The notes under the pieces were generated by a model. The model saw only the letters and a list, made by a program, of their open reading frames with translations, made no database searches and was not told where the DNA came from. Source: Desulfovibrio sp. 86 (GTDB lineage: Bacteria > Desulfobacterota > Desulfovibrionia > Desulfovibrionales > Desulfovibrionaceae). From it: DNA of 64,000 nt. How positions within the stretch are numbered: the stretch's first letter is position 1; each line of letters opens with the position of its first letter. Location of the stretch: the NCBI RefSeq assembly GCF_902702915.1, contig NZ_LR738849.1, forward strand, positions 2,046,001 through 2,110,000, given 5' to 3'. This document shows, in pieces, positions 52,341 through 60,591 of the stretch. The position numbers and the translations under genes were made by a program.

Positions 52341-52604
52341 TAAGCTCACAAGCCCCTAAAAACGCAACAATATTTTCGGGTTTACCAACTTCCAATTTCT
52401 TAAATAAAAATGCTATTTGCAGCTATACGAAAAGACAGTGCTTTTTTGAAACGCTGTTGACAAGGTTCTGTATTTTTGAAATTCATACAACGAATAGTAA
52501 TCCTTCTCTTCATCTGAGAAACCAGGATGCTATTCTTACCAAACCACACAGGATTGCTTCCATGCACACCGGTCAGCCCGGGTCGTGCCCCAGCAGGAGT
52601 TACA

Positions 52605-53492
52605 ATGAAAAACCGCGGCGTATATGCAGGGCTCGTTCTCGCGGGCCTGTTGCTTGTCTTTGGCGTATGGGTGCTGTCATTTTTTGACACAACGCTTTCG
52701 ATCAAAAGGGTGGCCATGGACTCGGAGGTCGCGGCCAAACGGGTGGCCCTGCCATCGGGGCAGGCGCTGTTCAATCCGCCCCGGCCCGAGGATGCGCCCG
52801 AGAGCATCCGCAAAGAGGTCATGCTGGGCTACAAGATCATGACGGAAACCAGCAAATACGCCTCGCAATATATTGGCAATGGCAAGGACAGCAAGCTCTC
52901 CTGTTCCAGCTGCCACTTTGAAGGCGGCCGGTCCATGGAGAGCTTCTCCCTGGTGGGGGTCGGCGCCACATACCCGCGCTACCGCGACCGCAACGAATAT
53001 ACGGTTGATCTCGGCATCCGCATTCAGGGCTGCTTTGACCGCAGCATGAACGGAACGCCGCCGCCGCTGGACGGGCAGATCATCCAGTCCCTGCTGGTTT
53101 ATCTGCAATGGATTTCCAAGGACATCCCCATCTATTCCAAGCTGCCCTGGACCTTGCCCGGAAGTCTGGGCAATCCCCACAAGCCCGACGTGGCCGCTGG
53201 CGCAGAGGTGTACAAGGACGTATGCGCACGCTGCCACGGCGTGAACGGCGAAGGCACGGACATCGCGCCGCCCCTGTGGGGTGACGGGTCGTACAACGAC
53301 GGGGCCGGCATGCACCGGATACGTACCCTGTCCACATTTGCCTGGCACTTCATGCCCAAGAACGCCCCCTCGCTCACGCAGGAATCGGCCCTGGACGTGG
53401 CGGGTTACATACATGAAAAGCCCAGGCCCAAGTTCGTGCCCAGCCATCCCGACAAGATTGAGCTGCTCATCCCCCTGACGGAAGGGAAGTAG
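52605..53492 (+). CDS. Membrane-anchored TsdA-like dihaem cytochrome c
   Basis: 295 aa with an N-terminal membrane segment (about 6-26, AGLVLAGLLLVFGVWVLSFF) and two haem c sites, CSSCH at about residue 102 and CARCH at about residue 207. The first domain continues with YPRYRDRNEYTVDLGIRIQG and CFDRSMNG, like thiosulfate dehydrogenase TsdA, where a cysteine in this region ligands the active-site haem. It is therefore a candidate thiosulfate/tetrathionate-active or sulfur-related cytochrome facing the periplasm. First gene of the cytochrome operon; CAGGAGTTACA precedes the ATG. Confidence 0.82.
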   Translation: MKNRGVYAGLVLAGLLLVFGVWVLSFFDTTLSIKRVAMDSEVAAKRVALPSGQALFNPPRPEDAPESIRKEVMLGYKIMTETSKYASQYIGNGKDSKLSCSSCHFEGGRSMESFSLVGVGATYPRYRDRNEYTVDLGIRIQGCFDRSMNGTPPPLDGQIIQSLLVYLQWISKDIPIYSKLPWTLPGSLGNPHKPDVAAGAEVYKDVCARCHGVNGEGTDIAPPLWGDGSYNDGAGMHRIRTLSTFAWHFMPKNAPSLTQESALDVAGYIHEKPRPKFVPSHPDKIELLIPLTEGK

Positions 53493-53494
53493 CC

Positions 53495-54886
53495 ATGATT
53501 TTTCCCATACTGCACATTCCGGGTGTTGGCGATGGCATGACCATCGCCATGGACGCCGTGCTGCACGTCGTCATAAGTCACGGTCTGGCCATTGGCTTCA
53601 TGACCATGCTGATCCTTTTTCAAACCATGACGTACGCGGGCAAGGGGCCGCACTGGGCGCGCATCAGCCGCAGCCTGCTGGGCCCGGCGGTGGTGGTCAT
53701 CACCTCCGTGGGCGCGGTGACGGGCGTGGGCATCTGGTTCATCACCGGCATTCTCGCGCCAGAGGGCATAGGCTCGCTTATCCACCTCTTTTTCTGGCCC
53801 TGGTTCATCGAGTGGGGGGCTTTTACCTCTGAAGTCATCCTGTTGCTCTTTTACTACTATCTGTGGGACAGGCTGGCGGAAAAGCATCCCGGCCGCCTGA
53901 CCGCCCTGGGTTGGGGCTATGTGACCATGGCCGTCATCTCGGCCATCCTTATATCCGGCATCCTGGGCTTCATGCTCACGCCCGACGGCTGGCCCTGGGG
54001 GCAGACGTTTGACGAGGCATACTACAATCCCACCTTTGCGCCCCAGGTCTTTTTGCGGCTGGCTGGCGGGCTTGCCATAGGGTCGTTGCTGCTGGCGGCC
54101 TGGATAGCCTGGCGCTTCAAGGGCACGCGGGAGGAGCGGGGCAGCGCCCTGCGGCTTGCGGGCGGCGTTTTTCTTGGCTGTGTGGCCGTGGGCGCGGTCA
54201 GCGCGTGGATTTACTTCTCGCGCGTGCCCATGACCTTTCTCACCCACTGGAAGTTCGCTGTGGCCACGTCCTACATGTCGCAGAAGCCTGACTTTCTGCC
54301 CGCCCTCAATGCCATTGCGGTGGGGGTGCTGTGCCTCACCGGGCTGGTCGCCGTACTGCGCTGGCCGGTGGTATGCCGCATTCTCTGCATTCCGGCTATC
54401 CTTCTCAGCGTGTTTATGGTGATGGAATTCGAGCGGATACGTGAATTCGTGCGCGGGCCGTATCTGCTGCCCGGCCATATGTACGCCAATCAGGTGCCGC
54501 TGGTGGAAAAGCTGGCTGTTGACGAAAAGAAGGAGAGCTATCTGCCGCGCATGCGCTGGGTGGATGACAACGGCACGTTGCCGCCGGACATGGTGGCGGG
54601 CAAGGCGCTGTTTGCCGCCAACTGCGGCGTGTGCCACACCACGGTCAAGGGCGGGCTGAACAATATCGGCATCCGCGTGGCCGGGCGCACTCTGGACAGC
54701 CTCAACGCCATTGTGTCCATTACGGAAAACCTCGGCCCCTTCATGACGCCCTTTACCGGGTCGGAACCGGAGCGCCTGCTGCTGGCCAGCTATATTTACA
54801 TGCTCGGAACCGAGCAGGGCTATATCAAGATACCGCAGGCGCCGAAAGCTCCGGCAGCCCAGGCGGCGGCCAAGGAGGCGAAGTAG
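53495..54886 (+). CDS. CydA-like (cytochrome bd superfamily) membrane subunit fused to cytochrome c
   Basis: 463 aa with eight predicted membrane segments and a C-terminal haem c domain (FAANCGVCHTT, about residue 375). HVVISHGLAIG near residue 24-34 may supply the b595-type His. The third segment reads FIEWGAFTSEVILLLFYYY then LWDRL, matching by eye the two-glutamate helix of CydA (E99/E107) and its WDRL ending. FERIREFVRGPYLLPG resembles the GRQPW region. The expected b558 His position seems to be Arg (QVFLRLAGG). Best seen as a bd-superfamily member with its own cytochrome c, like the OR-C group I recall from the literature. Confidence 0.72.
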   Translation: MIFPILHIPGVGDGMTIAMDAVLHVVISHGLAIGFMTMLILFQTMTYAGKGPHWARISRSLLGPAVVVITSVGAVTGVGIWFITGILAPEGIGSLIHLFFWPWFIEWGAFTSEVILLLFYYYLWDRLAEKHPGRLTALGWGYVTMAVISAILISGILGFMLTPDGWPWGQTFDEAYYNPTFAPQVFLRLAGGLAIGSLLLAAWIAWRFKGTREERGSALRLAGGVFLGCVAVGAVSAWIYFSRVPMTFLTHWKFAVATSYMSQKPDFLPALNAIAVGVLCLTGLVAVLRWPVVCRILCIPAILLSVFMVMEFERIREFVRGPYLLPGHMYANQVPLVEKLAVDEKKESYLPRMRWVDDNGTLPPDMVAGKALFAANCGVCHTTVKGGLNNIGIRVAGRTLDSLNAIVSITENLGPFMTPFTGSEPERLLLASYIYMLGTEQGYIKIPQAPKAPAAQAAAKEAK

Positions 54887-54888
54887 CC

Positions 54889-56475
54889 ATGAACAAATGG
54901 ACAGATCTCTTCCTCCTGCATCCCCTGCCCGAGGGCTGGCTCAACGGCCTGCTTTTCGTGACCTTTGGCCTGCACCTGCTGTTTGCCCTGCTTATTGTGG
55001 GCACGGCCGTGCTGGGATTTGTGTTCTTTTTGCAGGACTGGCTGGACAATGACCAGCCGGGGCAGCACTGGAACAGCAAGTTCCTGCACACCCATCTGGG
55101 ACTCAAAAGCCTGGCTGTGGTGCTTGGCATTGCGCCTCTGCTGCTCATACAGATTCGCTATTCCTACTCCTTCTTCACCGCCACGGGTCTTTTCGCCTAT
55201 GCGTGGCTGGCGGTGATACCCCTGCTGATCGTGGCCTTTCTGCTCATTGACGGCTTTAACCATTCAATGACGAGCCGCACCTGGCTGGCCATGGCCTGCG
55301 GCGTCATCGGCGTGGGAGCCCTGCTTACGGTGCCCGCCATCTTTACCGGGGCGCTGGCGCTGATGGAGCGGCATGCCCTGTGGGCCCGGTTCGGGCAGTC
55401 GGGCGGACAGGATTTCGCCAACTTGCCCGCGCTGGGGCCGCACTGGCTGTTGCGTTATCTGCATGTTATCGGCGCGGCTCTTGTGCTTGGCGCGGCATTT
55501 CAGCTCTTTTTCTCCACAAGGAACAATCCGGAGAAAACTCCGCGCCTGCGGAACTGGATTTTCGGCGCGACCCTGGCGCAGATTCTCATAGGCATACCGC
55601 TGCTGTTCACCGTGGCCGCCGAACTTACCTGGATCATCGTTGCGGCGCTTACGGTGGGCGCGACGGCCGCCCTGCTGGTCTTGTGGGTGCTGCGTCCCCG
55701 TCAGTCCGCTTCGGATCCGGCCCCAAGGCCCGTGCCCCTGCCCGCGCCGCGCAGTCTGCTCTGGCTGCTGCCCCTGGCCTTCGCGGCCATGCTGGTGGGC
55801 CGCCAGTTCATACAGGACGGAGCCATGAATCCTCTTCAGGCCGCCAACGACGCCTACCGTGCCGAGCGGGCCAAGACCATGGGCCCCTTCCGCCAGCCCT
55901 CGCTGGACGCCTACGCCTTCAAGCTCAAGACCGTGTATGACAACGGCGACGTCATTTACGATCAGGCCTGCGCGCCCTGTCATGGTCTGGAAGGCAAGGG
56001 CGACGGCCCCGCAGCCAGGCAGCTGATCATACCCGCCGAGCACGTGGCCGACATCCGGGCTAACAGGGAGTATGTCTACACCCTTGTGCGGGACGGGGTG
56101 CCCGGTTCCGGCATGCCGTACTTCCGCCTGTATGACCGCGAAAAGATCGAGATGGTGCTGGACGCCATGGGCAAGCGTTTTGACATGTTCGGCAAGACCG
56201 ATGTGCCAGACCGCGAGCCGGACAGCGACGCCATGATCGTGTGGGCTGAAACCTGCTCGGTCTGCCACGGCGTGGAGGGCGAGATCACCGCTTTCGGGCA
56301 TACCCTGCTGCCCCCGCCGCCGGATTTGCAGCAGTACTCCGTGACCCATGCCCGCGCTCTTGAGGTCATCACCAACGGCTATCCCGGCACGGTCATGCCG
56401 CCATTCCGCCACTTGCCCCAGGAAGTGCTGGAGGATCTGACCGTCATCAGCAATACCTTCAGGGTGGTGAAGTAA
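54889..56475 (+). CDS. Membrane subunit with two C-terminal haem c domains
   Basis: 528 aa: about nine membrane segments in the first 320 residues, then a periplasmic part with two haem c sites, CAPCH (about 365) and CSVCH (about 461). I do not recognise the membrane part; its place after a CydA-like gene suggests a CydB-like partner. WNSKFLHTHLGLKSLAV and GPHWLLRYLHVIGAALVLG carry histidines that could bind haem or quinone. It starts 2 nt after the previous stop; together the operon encodes five haem c sites. A terminator follows. Confidence 0.72.
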   Translation: MNKWTDLFLLHPLPEGWLNGLLFVTFGLHLLFALLIVGTAVLGFVFFLQDWLDNDQPGQHWNSKFLHTHLGLKSLAVVLGIAPLLLIQIRYSYSFFTATGLFAYAWLAVIPLLIVAFLLIDGFNHSMTSRTWLAMACGVIGVGALLTVPAIFTGALALMERHALWARFGQSGGQDFANLPALGPHWLLRYLHVIGAALVLGAAFQLFFSTRNNPEKTPRLRNWIFGATLAQILIGIPLLFTVAAELTWIIVAALTVGATAALLVLWVLRPRQSASDPAPRPVPLPAPRSLLWLLPLAFAAMLVGRQFIQDGAMNPLQAANDAYRAERAKTMGPFRQPSLDAYAFKLKTVYDNGDVIYDQACAPCHGLEGKGDGPAARQLIIPAEHVADIRANREYVYTLVRDGVPGSGMPYFRLYDREKIEMVLDAMGKRFDMFGKTDVPDREPDSDAMIVWAETCSVCHGVEGEITAFGHTLLPPPPDLQQYSVTHARALEVITNGYPGTVMPPFRHLPQEVLEDLTVISNTFRVVK

Positions 56476-56491
56476 GCGTTTTGAGTATATC

Positions 56492-56522
56492 GGGCCGTTG
56501 GCGGCAAAGCCGCCAACGGCCC
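56492..56522 (+). terminator. Hairpin after the cytochrome operon
   Basis: GGGCCGTTGGCGGC-aaa-GCCGCCAACGGCCC: 14-bp perfect stem without a T run. Likely protects the mRNA end or acts with the terminator 100 nt further on. Confidence 0.6.
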
Positions 56523-56618
56523 GGTGAACAGGCCAGCATGCGGGCCAGAAAGCAGGCCAGCGAATCGGCATGAAGACTGGTACCGGGCGTCGCTGCAACA
56601 GCGCGCAAAAAAGAAAAG

Positions 56619-56656
56619 AAAACTGCCCGAAGGCGTCATCCTTCGGGCAGTTTTTT
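56619..56656. terminator. Bidirectional terminator between cytochrome operon and VUT gene
   Basis: AAAACTGCCCGAAGG-cgtcat-CCTTCGGGCAGTTTT, 15-bp perfect stem with TTTTTT on one side and an A-rich run on the other. Confidence 0.92.
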
Positions 56657-56702
56657 ATGGCAATGGTTGGCGAGGCGGCAGAAGCTGTCCCGGTGGCTCG
56701 GT

Positions 56703-57200
56703 TCAGGACTCCAGCCCCATGGCGTATTCGCGCTGTTCGCGGCGGCGTACCAGCCAGAAGACCAGCAGCGCGCCCAGCAGTTTGCTGACGCTCATGGTTA
56801 TGATGGACCAGGGCGTGGCAAGGCCGATGATGAGCAGAAATACGATGCTGTCCAGCGGCGCGCCCACAAGGCTTGAAATAAGTATGCGCTGCGAGAACGG
56901 GCGGTTGGTAAAGGTAAACAGCGCCCAGTCGCCCAGTTCGCCCATGGCGAAGGCGGCGGCGCTGGCCAGCGCGAGCTGGGGGGTGGCCATGTACCAGCTT
57001 ATGACGCAGCCCACCAGCATGGCCCACAGCACCTGATGGCCCACGCGGCGCTGCGCGTAGTCGCGCACCACGAAAATAAAGCCCACTATCAGCGACAGCG
57101 GGGCCCACAACTCGCCATTGGGCAGTTCAATCAGGGGCGTGACGGCAAAGGCGTAGTTCACGCCAACAATAAGCGCCATGTAGGTAAAGAGAGTAAACAT
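56703..57200 (-). CDS. VUT-family (queuosine precursor-type) transporter
   Basis: 165 aa, six predicted membrane segments. Sequence features such as VRDYAQRRVGHQVLWAM, FAMGELGDWALF and SSLVGAPLDSIVF match the YhhQ/VUT family, whose studied members import queuosine precursors. No queuosine gene or preQ1 riboswitch is adjacent. The start at 57200 is chosen over a frame 19 codons longer. The promoter at 57207-57235 would place transcription start almost at the ATG. Confidence 0.75.
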   Translation of the reverse strand: MFTLFTYMALIVGVNYAFAVTPLIELPNGELWAPLSLIVGFIFVVRDYAQRRVGHQVLWAMLVGCVISWYMATPQLALASAAAFAMGELGDWALFTFTNRPFSQRILISSLVGAPLDSIVFLLIIGLATPWSIITMSVSKLLGALLVFWLVRRREQREYAMGLES

Positions 57201-57206
57201 GGCGCG

Positions 57207-57235
57207 AGAGTAAGCGCTGGCGGCATGTCCGTCAA
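57207..57235 (-). promoter_or_regulatory. Promoter of the VUT gene, probably giving a leaderless mRNA
   Basis: On the minus strand TTGACG, 17-nt spacer, TACTCT; the -10 ends 6 nt before the ATG. Confidence 0.5.
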
Positions 57236-57474
57236 GAGATGCGCGGCCGCAAACCACGGCAGCGCAGTGGAGAAAATGTCATAACAAGTTGCTATTGATT
57301 GTGTTTTGAGGGCGGCAAAAGGCACTCGCAGCAGAGCGGCGGACCCCGTGGACCAGGCTTGCGGCTTGACCACAGCGCGCGGATATGGGACAGAAAAACA
57401 GTTTAGTATGTATCTAGAAAAATTCTGCGCCTTTTTGCGCGCAGCGTAGGCCGGATCTTCGGCCAGGAGATGTA

Positions 57475-58398
57475 ATGACCGACCTGCAATACCGTTGCGG
57501 TTGGGTGGCGCTCATGGGGCCGCCCAATGCTGGCAAATCCACTTTGCTCAATTCCATTCTCGGGCAGAAGGTGACCATTGTCACACCCAAGCCGCAGACC
57601 ACACGCAATCAGATCGTGGGCATCCACACCGATGCGGAATCCCAGATCATTTTTATGGATACTCCCGGTCTCACCCAGGTGCGTGGCCGCCTGAGCAAGA
57701 CCATGATCCAGGCCGTATGGCAAAGCCTCGGGCAGGCCGACATCATCATGCCGGTGCTGGACGCCCATTTGTACATCCGTCACCCCGAATTCCTCGATCG
57801 CGATCTGGCCCCGGTGGCTCAGGCTCTGGCCAGTGACGAGCGCCCGATGATCGTGGTGGTCAACAAGGTGGACCTTTTCAGCGACAAAAGCCGCATGCTG
57901 CCGCTGCTGACACGGCTGCACGAAATGTGGCCAAAGGCTGAAATATTCCCCGTGTCCGCTCTGCGCCGGGACGGCCTGACCGACCTTGTGGCTCTGATCA
58001 ATAAAAAGCTGCCCAAGGGGGCTGCCCAGTTCCCCGAAGACCAGATATCCACCGCGCCCATGCGCTTCATGACGGCGGAAATCATCCGCGAGAAGCTTTT
58101 TCTCCATCTGCGGCAGGAAGTTCCCTATTCCGTTGCTGTTGACGTGGAAAACTGGGAAGAAGACGAGGAACGCGGGCAGACGGTCATTCATGCCACCATT
58201 TACGTGGCCCGCCCCATGCACAAGGCCATGGTCATCGGCCGGGCCGGGCAGTCCATCAAGGCCATCGGCACCGAGGCCCGCAAGGACATTCAGACTCTGG
58301 TGGGCGGCAAGGTGCATCTGGAACTTTGGGTCAAGGTGCGCGAGCACTGGACTGAAGACGCGGCCTTTTTGCGCGACATCGGCATGATGGCGGAGTAG
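57475..58398 (+). CDS. era: Ribosome-assembly GTPase Era
   Basis: Binds the 3' end of 16S rRNA during 30S maturation. 307 aa. GTPase motifs: G1 GPPNAGKST (residues 14-22), G3 DTPG, G4 NKVD, G5 SAL; the C-terminal KH domain has [17 protein letters not shown]. Start supported by AGGAG 5 nt upstream. It lies 2 nt before yggS. Confidence 0.97.
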   Translation: MTDLQYRCGWVALMGPPNAGKSTLLNSILGQKVTIVTPKPQTTRNQIVGIHTDAESQIIFMDTPGLTQVRGRLSKTMIQAVWQSLGQADIIMPVLDAHLYIRHPEFLDRDLAPVAQALASDERPMIVVVNKVDLFSDKSRMLPLLTRLHEMWPKAEIFPVSALRRDGLTDLVALINKKLPKGAAQFPEDQISTAPMRFMTAEIIREKLFLHLRQEVPYSVAVDVENWEEDEERGQTVIHATIYVARPMHKAMVIGRAGQSIKAIGTEARKDIQTLVGGKVHLELWVKVREHWTEDAAFLRDIGMMAE

Positions 58399-58400
58399 CT

Positions 58401-59132
58401 ATGGATCTGCTGGAGCGTTACGGTCATGTGTTGGACAGGCTGAACACCGCCTGCGCCGCCGCAGGGCGGCCCAGGCAGGATGTGACCCTCATCGCCGTGT
58501 CCAAACTGCACCCGGCGAGCGACGTGGCCGCCGTGGCCGCCGCCGGACAGGTGGACTTTGGCGAAAACTATGTGCAGGAAGCCCTGCAAAAGCGCGAAGA
58601 TCTGGCGGCAGACGCCGGTTCCGCCGCTCTTGCCGCTGGCATCCGCTGGCACATGATAGGGCATGTGCAAAGCCGCAAGGCCGCGCAGGTGGCCGGGGCC
58701 TTTGTCCTCATACACACGCTTGATTCTCGCAAACTGGCGGACGGCCTTGAAAAGCGCATGCTCGATGCAGAAGGGCGGCAGCCCGTGCTTTTTGAGATAA
58801 ATATCGCCTCCGAGCCGCAAAAAAGCGGCCTTATGCCTGCAGATTTGCCGGCATTGACCGATTATGTACTTGAGAGATGCCCGCACCTTGATGTGCGGGG
58901 CCTCATGTGCCTGCCCCCGGTTTTTGACGCCGGCGACGCGGCCCGTCCCCATTTTGCCCATCTGCGCGAACTGCGTGACGGCCTGCGCCAGCATTCTGGC
59001 CTGCCTCTGCCCATTCTTTCTATGGGCATGAGCGGCGACTTTGAGGCCGCTGTGGCCGAAGGGGCGACTCTGGTACGCATAGGCACGGATATTTTCGGGC
59101 CGCGCCCGGCCAAAACGCCGCCTCTGGCATAG
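58401..59132 (+). CDS. PLP-binding homeostasis protein YggS family
   Basis: 243-aa alanine-racemase-fold protein binding pyridoxal phosphate; maintains PLP and amino acid balance. PLP lysine in LIAVSKLHPASDV (about residue 36), HMIGHVQSRKA, and the phosphate-binding end LSMGMSGDFEAAVAEGATLVRIGT. GGAG five nt before the ATG. Follows era directly. Confidence 0.95.
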   Translation: MDLLERYGHVLDRLNTACAAAGRPRQDVTLIAVSKLHPASDVAAVAAAGQVDFGENYVQEALQKREDLAADAGSAALAAGIRWHMIGHVQSRKAAQVAGAFVLIHTLDSRKLADGLEKRMLDAEGRQPVLFEINIASEPQKSGLMPADLPALTDYVLERCPHLDVRGLMCLPPVFDAGDAARPHFAHLRELRDGLRQHSGLPLPILSMGMSGDFEAAVAEGATLVRIGTDIFGPRPAKTPPLA

Positions 59133-59248
59133 TGTCTGCAACAGTTTGCAACAGGCATTGAGGCCGGTTTTGCGGGCAGCGGCGTTTTGGGCCTCTTCGG
59201 GCTTTCCGAAGGCGCTCCCCTCCCGTGAACATGACGGCGGCGCGGCAT

Positions 59249-59262
59249 GGCCGTGGCGCTGC
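59249..59262 (+). promoter_or_regulatory. Candidate sigma-54 promoter of the fliL-fliNOPQ operon
   Basis: TGGCCG...CTGCA with GG and GC 10 nt apart. The -12 box is CTGC instead of TTGC and the distance to the ribosome site is very short, so this is weaker than the flhF and flhB sites. Confidence 0.35.
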
Positions 59263-59282
59263 AAAGGCCAACGGAGTTGATT

Positions 59283-59936
59283 ATGGCGGCCAAGGAAAAA
59301 GAAGCCCCGGCCCTGCCCGAAGGGACGGTTGAAAGCCCCAAGAAAAAATCCCGGGTCAAGCGAATAGTCATTATTTTGGCGATCTTGCTCATGACCTTGA
59401 GCGGCGCTGGAATCGGCGGTTACTGGTGGCTCTATCTGCGTACGCCCTCCAGCAGTTCGGGCGCTCCCGCGTCCGATGCCGCTGGCGCGCCTGCCGTTGC
59501 GGGCCAGCCCGCAGGTTCGTCCCAGGCCGGTGGGCAGGGCGGCCAGGGTGGACTGTCCGCACAAGGCCAGTCTGGCGGCCAGGGCGCAGCAGGAGGCGAC
59601 GGACGTATTGAGCGGCAAAGCGATCTGCCCCGCAGCGGCGGCATGGTGCTGCCCCTGCCGTCCATTACCGTCAACCTGTCAGACCCTACCGGGCGGCGCT
59701 ATCTCAAGATGGGCATGGAGGTGGAGGTCAACGCCGATGTTTCGGCTGCCCTTCAGGCCAACAACGCCCGCATCCGCGACGCCATCATCATGCTGCTTGC
59801 CGGTAAGAATTACGCGGACATATCTACCCCGGACGGCAAGGTGCTGCTCAAGGCCGAAGTGGCGGCGCGCCTTAACCAGATACTTGGGGCACAGCGCGTT
59901 ATCCGCGTGTACTTTACGGACTTTGTGGTCGAATAG
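59283..59936 (+). CDS. fliL: Flagellar basal body-associated protein FliL (copy 2)
   Basis: 217 aa: basic cytoplasmic start, membrane segment at about 28-48 (IVIILAILLMTLSGAGIGGY), a Gly/Gln/Ser/Ala-rich linker (about 55-110), and the FliL periplasmic domain with LPLPSITVNLSDPTGRRYLK and the ending RVIRVYFTDFVVE. This copy has the canonical FliL core, better than the one at 3.2-3.8 kb, and precedes fliN as expected. Start at 59283 after CGGAG. Confidence 0.92.
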   Translation: MAAKEKEAPALPEGTVESPKKKSRVKRIVIILAILLMTLSGAGIGGYWWLYLRTPSSSSGAPASDAAGAPAVAGQPAGSSQAGGQGGQGGLSAQGQSGGQGAAGGDGRIERQSDLPRSGGMVLPLPSITVNLSDPTGRRYLKMGMEVEVNADVSAALQANNARIRDAIIMLLAGKNYADISTPDGKVLLKAEVAARLNQILGAQRVIRVYFTDFVVE

Positions 59937-60015
59937 GTTTTTTGCGCGGCTTCGCCGCTGGGCCAATGCCCCGGATGCGCACTCGTCCGGCGGCAGGAAG
60001 ACAACGAGGTGACAC

Positions 60016-60591
60016 ATGTCGCAGGAAGATCAGGACAAATTGGCCGCCCAGTGGGAAGCCGAACTCGCCAAGGAGTCTGATGCAGCCGGAGATTCCGGCG
60101 GCACGGCTGAGGCCGCCGCTCCGACGGCAACCCCGCCCGCTGGCGACGACGCGCAGCGTCAGGCCGATGAGATGGTTGCAGCCCAGTGGGCCGCCAACAT
60201 GGCCCAGGAAGAGGAATCTCATGCGCACCAGTCCTTTGGCGGGGCCGGGGCTGGCATGGGCGGCCATGCGACCGAGGCCCATTTCAAGGATATGACGGAA
60301 ATGGCCCGGCAGCCAGCCGACAACAAGCTCAAGCGGGAACTGGACTTTATTCTGGACATTCCGCTGGACGTGTCGGCGGAGCTTGGGCGCACCCGGCTGC
60401 TCATCAACGAACTGCTGCAACTGGGACAAGGTTCGGTGGTGGAGCTGAACAAGCTCGCCGGCGAGCCGCTGGAAGTCTACGTCAACGGCAAACTCGTGGC
60501 GCGCGGCGAAGCCGTGGTCATCAACGAAAAGTTTGGCGTGCGCCTTACCGACATCATCAGTCCCATTGAAAGGGTGAAACAGCTTGGCTAG
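60016..60591 (+). CDS. fliN: Flagellar motor switch protein FliN
   Basis: C-ring component, 191 aa. The C-terminal SpoA domain (about 108-190) contains LDIPLDVSAELGRTRLLINE and VEVYVNGKLVA-type sequence (LEVYVNGKLVARGEAVVINE). The first 100 residues are an acidic Ala/Glu-rich extension with Met/His-rich AHQSFGGAGAGMGGHA, longer than in enterics. GAGGTGACAC precedes the ATG. It overlaps fliO by 8 nt. Confidence 0.95.
   Translation: MSQEDQDKLAAQWEAELAKESDAAGDSGGTAEAAAPTATPPAGDDAQRQADEMVAAQWAANMAQEEESHAHQSFGGAGAGMGGHATEAHFKDMTEMARQPADNKLKRELDFILDIPLDVSAELGRTRLLINELLQLGQGSVVELNKLAGEPLEVYVNGKLVARGEAVVINEKFGVRLTDIISPIERVKQLG

Larger units (their letters stand above)
50541..52604. repeat. Gene-free 2.06-kb repeat cluster, inverted arrangement
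   Basis: No gene is supported. Plus-oriented units (GTCCTCTGAGAGG, CCCTGCGGGCACGG, GGCCGCCTG) begin at 50644, 51041 and 51174. Minus-oriented units of the same type occur four times at about 51.86-52.34 kb. An 85-nt block at 50826-50911 is repeated inverted at 51609-51696. A G/C-rich block (GGGGCCGGTTATGGGGCTGC) occurs at about 50730 and 51258, with a related block inverted at 51770-51830. The segment 51430-51560 is unique. Confidence 0.85.

Noticed and set aside
51698..52687. Open frame of 329 codons with internal PCPQGTQTVFQRTSPILF-type repeats
   Set aside because: It merely reads through the 133-bp tandem array. Several frames are open and give different repeat proteins, and it runs into the cytochrome gene's own frame region.
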